Shown here in pieces: positions 25,798 to 37,759 of a DNA stretch of 64,000 bases. The translations under genes were made by a program, and so were the position numbers. The notes under the pieces are model-generated. The model did not search any database and was not told the origin of the DNA. It saw nothing but the letters and a program-made list of their open reading frames with translations. Origin of the DNA: Rotaria socialis (Eukaryota; Rotifera; Eurotatoria; Philodinida; Philodinidae). Position 1 is the stretch's first letter. Each line of letters starts with the position of its first letter. The stretch spans positions 124,001 to 188,000 of the forward strand of contig CAJNYU010000063.1 of the NCBI GenBank assembly GCA_905331475.1, read 5' to 3'.

Positions 25798-27307
25798 ACA
25801 TCTGTGTATATAACAAAACAAAGACAATTTAACTGTGTTGTTTATATTTATTTGAGAATCAAATAAAAAAAAGAAAATATTAACATCCGATTTCATTGTA
25901 GAAACAAAGCGATCAACACTTGTTCTTATATCATAGATTTTTCTTGACAATTTCGGAACTATACAAATTAAGAGTATATTTAAACTACGAAAAATATCGG
26001 CTTTTCTCGTTTTATCATCTGTCTGACTTGACTGAATTCAGTCATTAGGTTTTCATTGGAACAAAAACTATTTACTAATTTGATCATTGAAAATATATTT
26101 GTATCTGTAACGACAAGCATCTTTCTTTCAACTAAGAAATGACCCGCCAGCTTGAGTTTTGCACTACTTCTGGATTTTCATAGAGCGCTGCAATGGAATA
26201 TCGTCAGGGCAATATCTAGCGCAAAATTGTGCGCAAGAAATTAGTTGAACCGATTTTCCAGAGGTTATAAAACCTTCAGAACAAAAAATATGTCTGCAAC
26301 CTTGGCAGCAGAAATATTGCTTTTTCATTAATTTGCCGTGCTTTCGTGGAAATCGCACATGAATTGATAAATATCATTGGTCTAATATGAAGAGTAAGAA
26401 ACAAAATCGTATTTGACGTAAAATAGCAATTTATCCCAACGACGATTTATAATACGAAGAAACACAAAATATTTAACTGCATTTTTCACTGATAGTGATT
26501 GGCACATTTCAGGTATAATTTTCTCCTTCACATTCTGCTTGCTGTTAGAAAGCGGTAGTAGACAATCGCCTACGTTGCACCCTCGAACTCTATAGATATA
26601 AGATAACGAGCAATGATTCAAACGTACTTTCCCTATCAATCGAACAAAAGAAAACAGTTTTATGAAAGAATGCTTTTTTCTTAATTTAGTTTAACACCAA
26701 AATCCAGACACAAGTCATTTTTAAAACTTCTTTCGCTAATTGAAAGACGCTGATTGAACTTTCAAAAGCAATCTAGCTCCACATATTTAAAAAAAGCTAG
26801 TGATACGCTAACTACTTTTCATAGCGCACAGTCAAAATGCGTTATACTTTATTTCGTTTAGCGTCCTCGTCCTCCACTTCCGCACACTTTTACTCTATCA
26901 TCTTCGTATATTGATAGAGATGTTATCGGCGTAGCTACTTCCCTTTTTTTTCTATGTACACATTCTTGATGCACTTCCACTTTAAAAATATTTAAATATT
27001 TACTAAAAGAAAATTATCAACATATTCGATTATCTTATCTCTCGGGTATTATACCGTTTTATTTATAAAGAGAGCATTTAGGTTTCGCTCAGTATTAAAG
27101 TGAGACGGACATTGAGGTAGGTAGATGAATCTTTCCATGTGTTTGACATGCATATGCGTATAAGCAGACTTTCCAGTAGCGTGTGTTCTTTCCAAATCAA
27201 ATCAATTCTAACCTCGTAGAATAAACGTACTGTAGTCACAAGACGATGGTTGACATGGTAAGTTACGAATGATGCTGTAAAATCAATAAAATTCCCTGTG
27301 ATGTTAG
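25798..27307. other. Gene-poor region; possible decayed Cys-rich fragment
   Basis: No complete gene. On the minus strand, 26164-26358 encodes a short Cys-rich stretch (FCCQGCRHIFC, then CAQFCARYC) that could be a zinc-binding remnant; no neighbouring exon joins it convincingly. The 26.8-27.3 kb part has several GTAAG donors and AG acceptors, but I could not build a coherent upstream part for the orphan exon at 27308. Confidence 0.3.
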
Positions 27308-27646
27308 ACAACCAGTAATATATTCAATGATAATAACCAGACTGCTGTTTGGTTTGATTTAAGCACAACGACTGTTTTGCCTAGTAGCATAGCCTGGACT
27401 GATTCTCCAGTAACTTCTAACATAACAATGACAACACCGAAGAATAGCAGTCCCCTTTCGAGTGGAGCCATTGCTGCTATTGTCATTTGTTCAATAATTG
27501 CTGGAGTTGTAGTTATCATTAGTGGATATTTTTTATATCGGTATCGTTCGAAAATCAACAAGATCTGCCGGGAAAAATTAAACCTAAAAGCGGAAGCAGA
27601 AGAAGTAGAAGACGATGACGACGACGAAGATGAAGTAAGGAGCTAA
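27308..27646 (+). CDS. Orphan terminal exon of a single-pass membrane protein
   Basis: The frame is open from a GATGTTAG acceptor to a TAA at 27644-27646, about 112 codons. It encodes a Ser/Thr/Asn-rich ectodomain-like stretch with N-glycosylation sequons (NIT, NSS). A clear membrane helix follows (AIAAIVICSIIAGVVVIISG), then a basic stop-transfer segment (YRYRSK) and an acidic cytoplasmic tail with a run of D/E residues ending EVRS. This is the end of a type I membrane protein. No ATG lies upstream in frame, and the missing N-terminal exons were not found, so it may be the last exon of a gene with distant or lost exons, or a remnant. Confidence 0.4.
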   Translation, partial: TTSNIFNDNNQTAVWFDLSTTTVLPSSIAWTDSPVTSNITMTTPKNSSPLSSGAIAAIVICSIIAGVVVIISGYFLYRYRSKINKICREKLNLKAEAEEVEDDDDDEDEVRS

Positions 27647-28341
27647 ACTTGTGGATAATTCATAAAACTGTTTATTTTGAAGCATCGACCATCACGGCGA
27701 GACTTAGTAATGCGTCGCTCTAACATAACGAGAACAAGTGGTTCATCAACGAGGTATGTATATTTGAACGTTCGAATTTCCAACTTATAGTCATAGAATC
27801 TTGTGAGAAAGAAAATTATATCCAAACACTGAAAATTCCTCGGAGAATTTTTCAGAGGGAAACTGATCCTTGAAAATTGGCTCTGCTTCGGGCTGGTAAC
27901 GCTTTTTATAAAAATTTCAAAGAAGGATACGTCACTTGCATGAGTCAATTGAAAAAAAGCATGACTATGAAAACTTGAAGGTTGCAAAATTTCTAGAATC
28001 ACTAATAGTGTAATTAGTTGATCGACAGAAACGTGAACTCGTAACCGAGTTTCTCAAAACAGACAGATTGCAATTCAAAATCAAAGATTCTTTTATTTAC
28101 GATTGTAAAAGATTTCCCCAGTCTCAATATTCGACAAGTCGAAGATTCTTCAAAATGCGGTAAATCGAAATTCAATCAAAAAAACATAAAACTTGCTCCT
28201 TGAAGATTTCTATTGGTACCGAAAGGATTTTGGTACTCATTTCTTATAAAGAACGTACATGGTCCTGTTCCTTTTTCAATTCTTCATATCACAGGGGCGG
28301 ACATAGTCATTGCTATTATTTTCAAAATAAAATTTTCATCA

Positions 28342-30686
28342 ATGACTTCTACGAGAGAATCTGCTAAAGATATCTATGTGTTTAGGCGAACACCAATTCC
28401 TTCGAGTCGATTGTCATTGAGAAGTGATGGTAACAATCAGCCTGCTCCTGTGTCACTCTCTTTTCACAACATCAATTATACGGTTGAGAGTGGCAACAGT
28501 CAAAGCTGTAATGTGTCCTTTTCTGGCGGTCGGAAGCATCAAAGAAATAGAACTAAGCAAGTTCTTTTCGATGTTTCCGGTCAATTTCGACCGGGCATGA
28601 ATGCCCTTCTTGGTAAGAGAAAACGTTTTGTTCATTGATAGTGTGTAGCTATATAACGTCAGCACGTATTTTAATATTTTTACATCAATGTTCAATATCA
28701 GATCTGTAATTCATCCCAAGAATAATTAATTTCTATGTATCATGATCTTTTAAAGCTATTGGGCTGAATTAATCTTCTGCATTTTCTAATTTAAGGTCCA
28801 ACGGGCTGTGGAAAATCATCACTTCTAGACATTCTAGCAGCACGAAAAGATCCTCGTGGTTTATCAGGGCGAGTCCTTGTCGATGGATTGCCCTTGCCAT
28901 CTTCTGTCAAGTATATGGTTGGCTACGTGGTTCAGGATGATATTATTAGTGGAACATTAACTGTCCGCGAGAATCTAATATTTTCAGCTAACGTTCGTCT
29001 GCCAACCAGTGTATCACAGGAAGAACGACAAGACCGTGTCAATAGAATCATTACACAGTTGGGACTTGAAGCATGTGCCGATACTCGCATAGGTACTGAA
29101 TTTTTGCGAGGTGTTTCAGGAGGTGAACGAAAGAGAGCATGTATTGGTATGGAACTGGTTCTCTCACCTAAAATTCTGTTTCTCGATGAACCTACAACAG
29201 GTATTTACGAGAAATATAAAAGAAAGATAATTCTATAAGAAAACTTCAGGTCTTGATGCATCGACTGCCAGCAATGTAATGAACTGTTTACATCGATTGT
29301 CTAGGCAAGGCTGTGAGTCATCTAATTATACGTACATCTAAAATATGATTTGGGATTTTTATTTTAAAATAGGTACAATCATCTTTTCAATTCATCAACC
29401 TCGTTTTTCAATATTCAATTTATTTGACACTACTGTTCTCCTCTGTAAAGGCAAATGTATCTATCAAGGCTCACCCAATCAGCTTGTTAAATATTTTGCT
29501 TCACAGAGTTATCAATGTCATAAACATGATAATCCTGCTGATTTCGCTTTGGATGTTCTAATTCAAGCATCGAAAACGAAAGAATCTCTTCGTAAATTGA
29601 CTAGAGCGTATATTACTTCACCAATGCATGCTCGCATGGAGGAACTAGTTGCCGATCTGGACCCAAATGAAGATGAAATTTATGGTGTAAACGATGAACG
29701 ACCGGATGCAGAACATCGTTCATTCAGAAGCGAAATCTACTATGTTGCGCAGCGAACATTGAAAAATGCCATAAGAAATCCTCAATTGGCTCTTTCACAA
29801 ACTGTTGTAGCCGTTGTTCTTGGTTTTCTTGTTGGTCTGGTATTTTATGATATGGAACTAACGAGGGAAAGGGGCGTTCAGAATCGTTTGGGTGCCATTT
29901 TTTTCATTACCGTTAGCCAAGTTTTTAGTACAGTGACTGCTCTCGAACCGTTGCTCAAAGAACGAGTTCTTTTTATTCATGTGAGTTGCTGCTTCTTATT
30001 ATTTTATCCATTATGCTTGAGTTAATATCAATAGGAGAATGTAAGTGGATATTATCGGACGTCGACTTTCTTCATTGCTAAACTCGTCTGTGATATTTTA
30101 CCAATGCGTGTTGTACCGTCTGTTATTTTCTCAATCATTGCATATTTTATGAGTGGCCTTCATCGAACAGCTGGTCAATACTTTGTCTTTCTCTTAACAA
30201 TCTTTATGTCAACAGTTTTTGGTTCGGCTCTGTGTTTTCTTGCCGCTGCATGTATTCCAATGTTCGGTATGTTAAATTATCTGTATCTCTCACTCAACAT
30301 TGAATAATTATCTATCTCTACTTTTTTTTGTAGCTGTTGCTCTCATCAGCGTCGTTCTTGTCTTTGTTATAATGATGGTATTTAGCGGTTTTCTAGTCGA
30401 TTTGGCGACAGTTTTTGGATGGTTATCGTGGATTCAATGGATCAGTGCTTTCAGATATTCTTCAAATGTTCTAACCATCAGTGAATTTCGTAATTTAACA
30501 TTTTGTGAAACCAAGAATATGAGCTGCCTGTTTCCGCTAACGGGCGAGCAAGTGCTTGACAGTCGGGATCTTTCTCATGCAACAGATTGGGACATGTGGA
30601 AACATTTTTTGGCTCTGACAGGGATGGCCGTGTTCTACTTAATCCTTGCCTACATTCAACTTGTTCGAATTAAAAAAACAAAATAA
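28342..30686 (+). CDS. ABCG2: ABCG2-like half ABC transporter
   Basis: Six exons: 28342-28612, 28796-29200, 29250-29312, 29373-29980, 30035-30266 and 30334-30686, giving 643 residues (human ABCG2 has 655). It has the ABCG order, nucleotide-binding domain first, membrane domain second. Walker A is GPTGCGKSS (from residue 91) and is split by the first intron after its first base. The Q-loop region is GYVVQDD, the signature VSGGERKR, Walker B ILFLDEPTTG and the H-loop SIHQPR. NPADFALDVL follows as in ABCG2. The second half has about six hydrophobic spans. Similarity is to ABCG2 rather than to the sterol-type ABCG5/8. It probably exports amphipathic compounds as a dimer, but the exact substrate is inference. 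All catalytic motifs are intact. The ATG at 28342 matches the ABCG2 start; the frame is open further upstream, but without an ATG. Confidence 0.92.
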
Positions 30687-31687
30687 AACAAATCTTCTCT
30701 TATACCATTGACCTTTCTGTATATAGAATTCTCCAATAAAACATAATTTTATTTTTTAAATAAAGACCTATTTTCAACGAACACATAGTCTTGACTCAAA
30801 AGCGACTTATCAGTTACGAGACTTCAATCGTAATACATATGTTCTTGCATGAAATTTGAAAGTATGTATATTGTATTGAGGTTTAAATTCATATTTTCTA
30901 CGTTTCGACGAAAGATCAATTGTTGAAAGAATGTTTTTCGATCTATCTGAAAATTATGAACGTCCTCTAGTTATGGTACATGAAGTTCTAAGTTTTTTTA
31001 AAATTCGTAGTCGGTTGCAATATCGATAAAAAAGTTTAGAATTGACTGTGACACACATTTGATACTGTTGATGTATCGAGCATGTAACAAAATATTTAAC
31101 AGCCACTTAGGATTGTAATGTTGATATGAATATGCAAGTAATCAAATGCTATAAACCGTGGCCTCCATTTAATGATCGTTCTTGACAAGGCGTTATATAC
31201 TGGCTTATCGTAAAAAATAAAATCGAACTATAAATGAGTTGCTCATAAAATTGTAGACCAGGTAAAACTCAGGTTTCACCAAAAGTTCTGCAAACAGTTG
31301 TAGATTGGATGACAGGAGCAAAAAAGCAAGGATAAGTTTAATTGTATCCGTTACGGAGAACGTGCAGCCGAAGGAGAGTTGGTCAATGATTTCTCTTACT
31401 ATGATTTGGTGCCGATGCATTAGATCATAAGGTAGGTATTGCTCGATTTTTTTTTGTATTTGGAGCGAGTCGGATAGCTCAAATTTTTCTACAGTTCACT
31501 CTCTCTGGAAAATTCACCAGAAAATCTATCGATTCACATTACTTCGATTATATATTAAAATAATTTAACTACTATTAAAATTTACCAAAACAAAACATTT
31601 GAAGATTTTTGTTTTTGAGAATTCAGTACGTGTTTTTGTCTAATAATCATGTGTACTCGATACGATTTTCATACAGATAGCCCAAGC
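30687..31687. other. Intergenic, nothing recognised
   Basis: AT-rich spacer after the ABCG2-like gene, with an AATAAA at 30736-30741. It ends at the target duplication of the hAT-like element. No exon is supported. Confidence 0.5.
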
Positions 31688-31695
31688 CTTGATAA

Positions 31696-32125
31696 CAGAG
31701 ATGGGCAAGTCAAGTCATTTTTGACTTGACTCTGACTTGACTAGGAAATTTTAAAAAATAACTTGACTTGACTTGAAATTATTTTGAACAAGTCTTGACT
31801 TGACTTGACTTGACTTGAAATTATTTTAAGTAAGTCATGACTTGACTTGACTTGACTTGAAATTTTCAAAAATGACTTGACTTGACTTGCGACTTGGTCT
31901 TAAAAAACAAGTCAAGTCAAGTCANTCCAGCGCTTTCCCGTGCTTTCCGGCCAGATACGGTGATTTTTCCGCATCTTTCCGGCCGGTTCCTACAGTATCC
32001 GTCCTCCGGAATCATTGACCTGGGTACATGACTTGACTTGACTTGACTTGGAATTTTCTTGGACTGAACTATGACTTGACTTGACTTGACTTGAGTCGGA
32101 AAAAAGGCTGACTTGCCCATCTCTG
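31696..32125. mobile_element. hAT-type miniature element (MITE) with 8-bp target duplication
   Basis: The 430-bp element begins CAGAGATGGGCAAGTCA and ends with the inverse complement TGACTTGCCCATCTCTG. It is flanked on both sides by the identical 8-mer CTTGATAA (31688-31695 and 32126-32133), the target-site length made by hAT transposases; the CAGAGATGGGCAA end also has the hAT look. The interior is mostly degenerate ACTTG pentamers in both orientations. There is no transposase, so it is non-autonomous. It contains one undetermined base at 31925 and a GC-rich segment after it. Confidence 0.92.
31926..32030. other. GC-rich island inside the MITE, next to an N
   Basis: About 105 bases directly after the N at 31925 are far richer in G+C than everything around them and break the ACTTG pattern. 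CTTTCCGGCC occurs twice within it. It may be a genuine internal core of the element or foreign sequence joined at an assembly gap. Confidence 0.6.
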
Positions 32126-32133
32126 CTTGATAA

Positions 32134-32480
32134 TCTATTGCAGCATTCTGATGAATACTAATGAAGACCGAACCAATGAATTGAGTGAAATATCCACCAA
32201 CTGTTCCACTTATGTATTTTCTAATCTATTATTTGCATTGCCTTTTGATGTATCGATCTCTGATTGCATGAATCAGTCAGTAATATTGAATAATAATCGA
32301 AATTTGTGTTCCATATGTTTCTCTTTTTCTCGGTAGCTTCTTTTAAGCTTACATTGTTTCACTATGTAAAACAAAAAGAAATTTATTCATAATCAAGATA
32401 ATCTTTTTCAATAATTAAATGCGTGCACGATTTCAGATTATAATCGGCTCACTCGCTGAAAACAACGCGTTTTATTTGCC
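32134..32480. promoter_or_regulatory. Upstream region of the phosphodiesterase gene
   Basis: About 350 bases between the hAT-like element and the next ATG, presumably holding the promoter. No specific element was recognised. A 69-codon open frame here has no supporting features. Confidence 0.3.
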
Positions 32481-33854
32481 ATGAGTCAAATGATTCTAGT
32501 GAAAGATGATTCGGACGAAAATTATGCAATAGTCAAGGAACCTTATTTTTTTTGTAATAATACAAAAATGAATAAAATACTTGGTCTAGTAATTTTATTC
32601 CTGGTATTTATTGCCGGTCTGATTGCATTAATAGTTGTTATTGCTAGACTTGGCAACACACCAGATAAACAGCCATTAACATACCGAAAAATCTTATTTG
32701 TTGTTGTGGATGGCATTCCTGCAGATGTTATAGAAGATATTGCCGTGGAAATTCCAAACATGAGAAAGATTCAGCAAATCGGAGGTTATACAAGAGCTTA
32801 TGTTGGAGGTGACGATAATAATTATACGCAAACGCCTACTATTTCAGCGCCTGGTTATATGAATCTACTGACTGGCACGTGGGCTAATAAACACAATGTA
32901 TACGATAATAGTGTCAATGATCCCAATTATCATTACAAAAATATTTTCCGAGCCCTTAAAGAAAGTAATTCTGCTAAACAGATTGCCATTTTCTCAACTT
33001 GGACAGCTAATCGTATTCAACTAATTGGTGAAGGATTAGCTGATGCAGGCAATATCACTTTCGATTATAAATTCGATGGATACGAATTCGACGAAATTAC
33101 CTATCCTCATGATCCAGAAGCCCAATATATCTTTGATATCGATCAGCGTGTTACTAACGAAACTGCAACATGCATCAAAACGTATGGACCTGATCTTTCA
33201 TGGGTTTATTTACAATTTACCGATGATGCTGGACATGAATTTGGAGATAGTGAAATGTTTAACCAAGCAGTCACCAATGCTGACCGTCAGATAGGACAAA
33301 TCTGGGAAGCTATTGATTACCGAATGAAAAATTATAAAGAAGATTGGTCAATTATTATAACGACAGATCATGGTAGAGATCCGATAACAGGCGCAGACCA
33401 TGGCGATCAGACACTTAGAGAAAAAACGACTTGGATAATAACAAACAGTAAAGAAATGAATAGCTATTTTCAAGATTTTCAGCCTGCCATAGTTGATATA
33501 TATCCAACAATTGCAAAATTGATCGGTCTTAACATTCCCGTTGAATCTGAAAGAGAACTAGATGGAGTGCCATTGACAGGAAAAGTATCATTAATAAAGC
33601 CAAATGTTCAATTGCGTAATACCAGTTTACATATTAATTGGACGATTTTAGACCCTAGTGGAGACGTAAAAATATGGCTATCAACCACGAATTTATTCCA
33701 GAATGGCATGAAAGACAATTACAATTTAATTGAAGTAGTGTCCATAAACAACAACGTAATTGTTGTGGATATAGAAAGATATCCGTCGAACTTCTATAAA
33801 ATAATTCTAGAAGGACAATACAATACGATAAACAGATGGGTATCTCGATTATAA
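32481..33854 (+). CDS. Membrane-anchored type I phosphodiesterase / alkaline-phosphatase-superfamily enzyme, probable bacterial origin
   Basis: An intronless gene for 457 residues. The N-terminus is cytosolic, followed by one membrane helix at about residues 31-56 (a type II anchor, GLVILFLVFIAGLIALIVVI). The rest is one phosphodiesterase/nucleotide-pyrophosphatase domain. Likely metal and catalytic residues are D77 in VVVDG, the nucleophile position S122 in ISAPGYMNLLTG (aligned by spacing with the Thr of NPP enzymes), D248/D249 and H252 in TDDAGHEFG, D296 and H297 in TTDHGRD, and H307 in ADHGDQ. N-glycosylation sequons suggest an extracellular catalytic domain. Motifs such as KILFVVVDGIPADVI, GGYTRAYVGG and ISAPGYMNLLTG recall Bacteroidetes 'alkaline phosphatase family' proteins more than animal ENPPs. 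With the lack of introns and flanking mobile elements, this suggests horizontal transfer with a later-added anchor. Substrate unknown. Confidence 0.85.
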   Translation: MSQMILVKDDSDENYAIVKEPYFFCNNTKMNKILGLVILFLVFIAGLIALIVVIARLGNTPDKQPLTYRKILFVVVDGIPADVIEDIAVEIPNMRKIQQIGGYTRAYVGGDDNNYTQTPTISAPGYMNLLTGTWANKHNVYDNSVNDPNYHYKNIFRALKESNSAKQIAIFSTWTANRIQLIGEGLADAGNITFDYKFDGYEFDEITYPHDPEAQYIFDIDQRVTNETATCIKTYGPDLSWVYLQFTDDAGHEFGDSEMFNQAVTNADRQIGQIWEAIDYRMKNYKEDWSIIITTDHGRDPITGADHGDQTLREKTTWIITNSKEMNSYFQDFQPAIVDIYPTIAKLIGLNIPVESERELDGVPLTGKVSLIKPNVQLRNTSLHINWTILDPSGDVKIWLSTTNLFQNGMKDNYNLIEVVSINNNVIVVDIERYPSNFYKIILEGQYNTINRWVSRL

Positions 33855-34240
33855 AGTGACCTAATAAGAAATAATAATAATGAAATTACAGTACTCGTAA
33901 ATAATTACTGTTAACCAGGGAAACTAAATATTAGTGTGTACACTAATTTGATGTAGAAGTAAAATATTTTCCTTAGCAAACATTGTTATGATATGTTTAG
34001 TTAATCAGCAAGATAAAGAACCATAACATGAGTCCAATCGATATTAGAAGGTTGCCTTGCCGGGCGTTCACTGTCAAATAGCGAGCTTTTGTGTTTAAAT
34101 CCGAGTCTGAAGTTTCTTCGAACTTTTCAGGATTGTTATGTTTCACCATTGGCATCTACTCTTGAATCAAAACTCATCCAAGTTCAATAGAAATTTTTCA
34201 GGATTCAAGACATCCATCCGAGTTCTTGTCGTAAAGTAAC
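33855..34240. other. Intergenic, nothing recognised
   Basis: 3' flank of the phosphodiesterase gene up to the hairpin element; no exon seen. Confidence 0.5.
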
Positions 34241-34683
34241 GTGCCGCTAAAGCAGAATTGGAGTAAATTTTGTTTCTCGTTTATTTATATATGGTTTGAT
34301 AGAGCTTGAAAAGCTGATCAAGAATATGTACTTTTTGTTTCGATTTCATCTTTTTTTGGCTGAGAAAATCTTCAAAAACAAGAACGACTGAAAAAATGCT
34401 GTTTTTATGTTAAATTTAAATTTTTTACAAAAACTACCAAATTTCTNTTGGCAATACTCAGAAAAGAGCTGAAATAAAAATTTGGCAATTTTTGTAAGAA
34501 AAACAAAGTTTAACATAAAAATATGTTTTTTCTCAGATGTTCTCATTTCTTAAGATTTTCTCAGCCAGGCAGTTACTAAATCGAAATAAAAAGTATATAT
34601 TCTTGATCAGCTTTTCAAGCTCTATCAAACCATATATAAATAAGCGAGAAACAAAATTTACTCCAATTCTGCTTTAGCGGCAC
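34241..34683. mobile_element. Second foldback/MITE-like inverted-repeat element
   Basis: The outer arms are near-perfect inverted repeats: GTGCCGCTAAAGCAGAATTG at the left end is complemented at 34664-34683. Pairing continues, with mismatches and small indels, almost to the centre near 34445-34470. One N (34447) lies close to the dyad. No coding capacity. A clean target-site duplication was not found. Confidence 0.8.
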
Positions 34684-37600
34684 TTTAGAAAAATAATTTT
34701 TTTTAAATTTTCTGAAAATCATTTATATGTACGCTTAATTTGATCAACTTTCAAGATAGAATACAACAAGAATGTTACTGCTCATTCTATATTCGAAAAT
34801 ATTCTTTAGATTTATTGTTAATTTCTGCAACATCAGAAAAATTCAATGTACCTTTTCATTGTATGAATCGATGGATAAAAATTTATCAGATTAGACTCCT
34901 GAATATTCGTTATCATTTTAAAACATGATACACATTCAATGAAGACGTCAGCAAATCATATTGCTCTCATCAGCGCTTTCAAGTTGCACTAAAGAGGCAA
35001 CTGAGTATCGTCGAATTTAATAGTTATCCTTATCTCTTGGCGAAAACTTCGTTTTATAAAGAAAACAATTTTTTTTTACACAGTCATTTTGAGGCAGATG
35101 TAGAAAGAAAAATTTTATCGTATGCATAGGTTCATCGGTAACCATTAAACGACGCATAAAAAATTATTTTGACCCTTCATAAGCTTCGTTCGTATAGTCT
35201 AATCATTTTTTGACATAGACAAAGAATAGGATCACACATGGAGCAAGATAAAGCGTGACGTAGATTGACTACGATTACTATAGATAACAACATTAAACAA
35301 ATTTTTTTCGTTCGTCCGAATCATTATTTTTCTTTCCGTACAGCATAGCTTTATACGAACCAACTGTCTACTCGTGTACATTGACCGACGACTCTTATTG
35401 GAGTAAAGTTATTTTACAATCATCCGCGTAAGACATAGCAGCTTGAAAAAACTTTCAAACATATCATCCGTAAAAGTGCTTGTTTTTTTTCTATACGAGT
35501 CGAGGAAGCTGTTAGCATGTCAACCATGAGAGAAAATAGTTCGAACTTATTTATTTCTATAAGGCGGTGAGGGAAAATGTAACAACGATTTGTTTTAATT
35601 TTGCCTATAGCCAAACACTTGACTCAAATCTAGATAGTGATTTCAATAGTAAACGAAGTCTTTTATCTAATTTATTCTGTAATAACCATTATTTCAAAGT
35701 TTCTGTTTTTTTCAAATGGAATTGAATTGCTTTGAAGTCCTGTAAGTCTTGGTTAGAATTATTTTCTTAAGATATCTTATTTTTTTTCAATATTCTGTGT
35801 TCTGTACAATAATATTGTTAATTGTTAGCTTTGACAAAAATTTTTATGAACAAAAACTGCTCTCTGTTAGTTAGAAAATCTTATCACACTATGTCATCTT
35901 ACATTAAATTATCAGGCAGATTATTCTTTCGCATCGTTTACGTTTTTTTTTTAACATTTAATATTATTTCGAAAAACAATTGATAAGAATTCTACGATAA
36001 AAATCATTGGCCGATTTAGAATAAAGCAACTTTCAGCAATGCCACAGACATCTTTTAATCGAAAAACAATCGACTTATCATAGTAATCGATTTCATAACA
36101 TTAGAAATTGTAGATGTTCTTTAATTTTCTTCTCATATACTGATTAGTTCATGTTTAGCATTTCATAAATTATATGCATCATTTAGATTTGATTTGTATT
36201 AATCTACTTGAATATTCAGTTTAGTTTGCACTATAGAATTAATTTGTCAGACGAGACTACAAGATTCTTCACAAACCAAAACATTTGAAGTTATTTCTAT
36301 AATAGTGCAAAATACATACAACCAGTCATCAATGATTAGGAATCATTGATTACTAAGCAAGGTAGTCAATAAATAGACGAAAAGATAAATATATTGATAA
36401 GAATAAAAAACATTGTGACATATTTGACAAAAATAACATCCATGATAATTGCACGCGTACATACTTGGAAAAGAACCAAAAACAACCATTTAAACAACGA
36501 GAATTTGCGCATAATCAGTTTTACAATAGAGCAACATCATAAATAAAATATTTATGAACACTTGCATGCTATGTCACAGAATGGAATTGCTTCATCCTAT
36601 TTGGATGTTTGAGTGAGTTAACATTGTGTTTTAGAATTTTTATTTAAAGCATTATTTGCAGATTACGCGATTTGAACTGGAGAAAGTATAAAACTGAATT
36701 AAGTCATAGGTCAACCATCATTTTAGATTTCAATGTCAACAGATTAGAAAGATAGAATTCGAAATCATCGGTGTGCATTTCTTGTTTTATGTTAGAACAA
36801 TTTTCGAGGACTCGATGCTTGTGCGATGTGTGTTACCCTTTCTATTTGAATAATACTTAGAGTAACTAGAGATTTTTTTCTTGTTCACACGAAATATGAA
36901 TATTATTGCTCTGAATTAGTATTACATATTTTTTTTATGTATGCATCGATAGATAAACAAAGTAACTACACGACTTTGTAGGATACGAAAAAAACTGTAC
37001 ATCTGCTACACAATCAACTGTTATATTGAATTTGACATAGCAAAATCTTTTTGTTACCATGACTATTATCCAAAACGATTAAAAATGATAGAACCCCTAA
37101 GGCAATTTTGTCCTTGGCTTTTGTTTTCAGTCGCCGAAAACAATGAGACATTTACACACTATCTATCGCTCGCGCTCTCTCTCTCTCTCTCTCTCTCTCC
37201 CTCTCTAACCTATTCAAAGTGAAACCTAACAAATGATGTCTTTACGTGCCTAGCCCGGCATACCCTTTCGTATAAGAAAGTAGCTGACGCAAGTTATTTT
37301 TCAACATGAAATCGTGCCTCTTAATGCGATCGTTTCGATAGAAGGGTTTTAACACACATCGATCTAACTGTCCATAGAATACCTTTTGACTAATCACCAT
37401 GCAGCAGCACAATCATCGAAAACTTTCCTTCACAACAGTTAATAATTGTAAACATTTTTCAATAGATATTCTGTAGAAAACGTTTCACTGATCAAAGAAA
37501 AATAAATATTTTATGCGTCATTATCTCCAGCAATTAGAAAAAGAGAGAATACGTGTGTATGTATGTCTGTTCGTGTGAGAAAATAACGTTGGACGAAAGA

Positions 37601-37759
37601 AGGAAGAAGAAGAAGAGAAAAATAAAATAAAATCTAACCTATATACAGGCGTGATGCAACATGCACCACACGCGACACTGCACACGACCAGTAACATTTA
37701 TTTTCGCTTAAAACTCATTTTTATTTAGATTTATCTGATTGTCTATTCTTATTTAAATA
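34684..37759. other. Three-kilobase gene-poor spacer upstream of HP1
   Basis: AT-rich, with no supported exon. A (CT)n tract lies at about 37175-37206. TTTTTATTTAG just before 37730 looks like a splice acceptor 31 bases upstream of the HP1 ATG. Confidence 0.5.
37175..37206. repeat. (CT)n microsatellite
   Basis: Sixteen or so CT units with one interruption, about 550 bases upstream of the HP1 start. Confidence 0.9.

Noticed and set aside
31917..32120. Minus-strand ORF across the N at 31925
   Set aside because: It reads through MITE satellite repeats and an undetermined base; not coding.
34740..34928. Plus-strand ORF of 62 codons next to the second hairpin element
   Set aside because: No domain, signal or neighbouring exon; not supportable.
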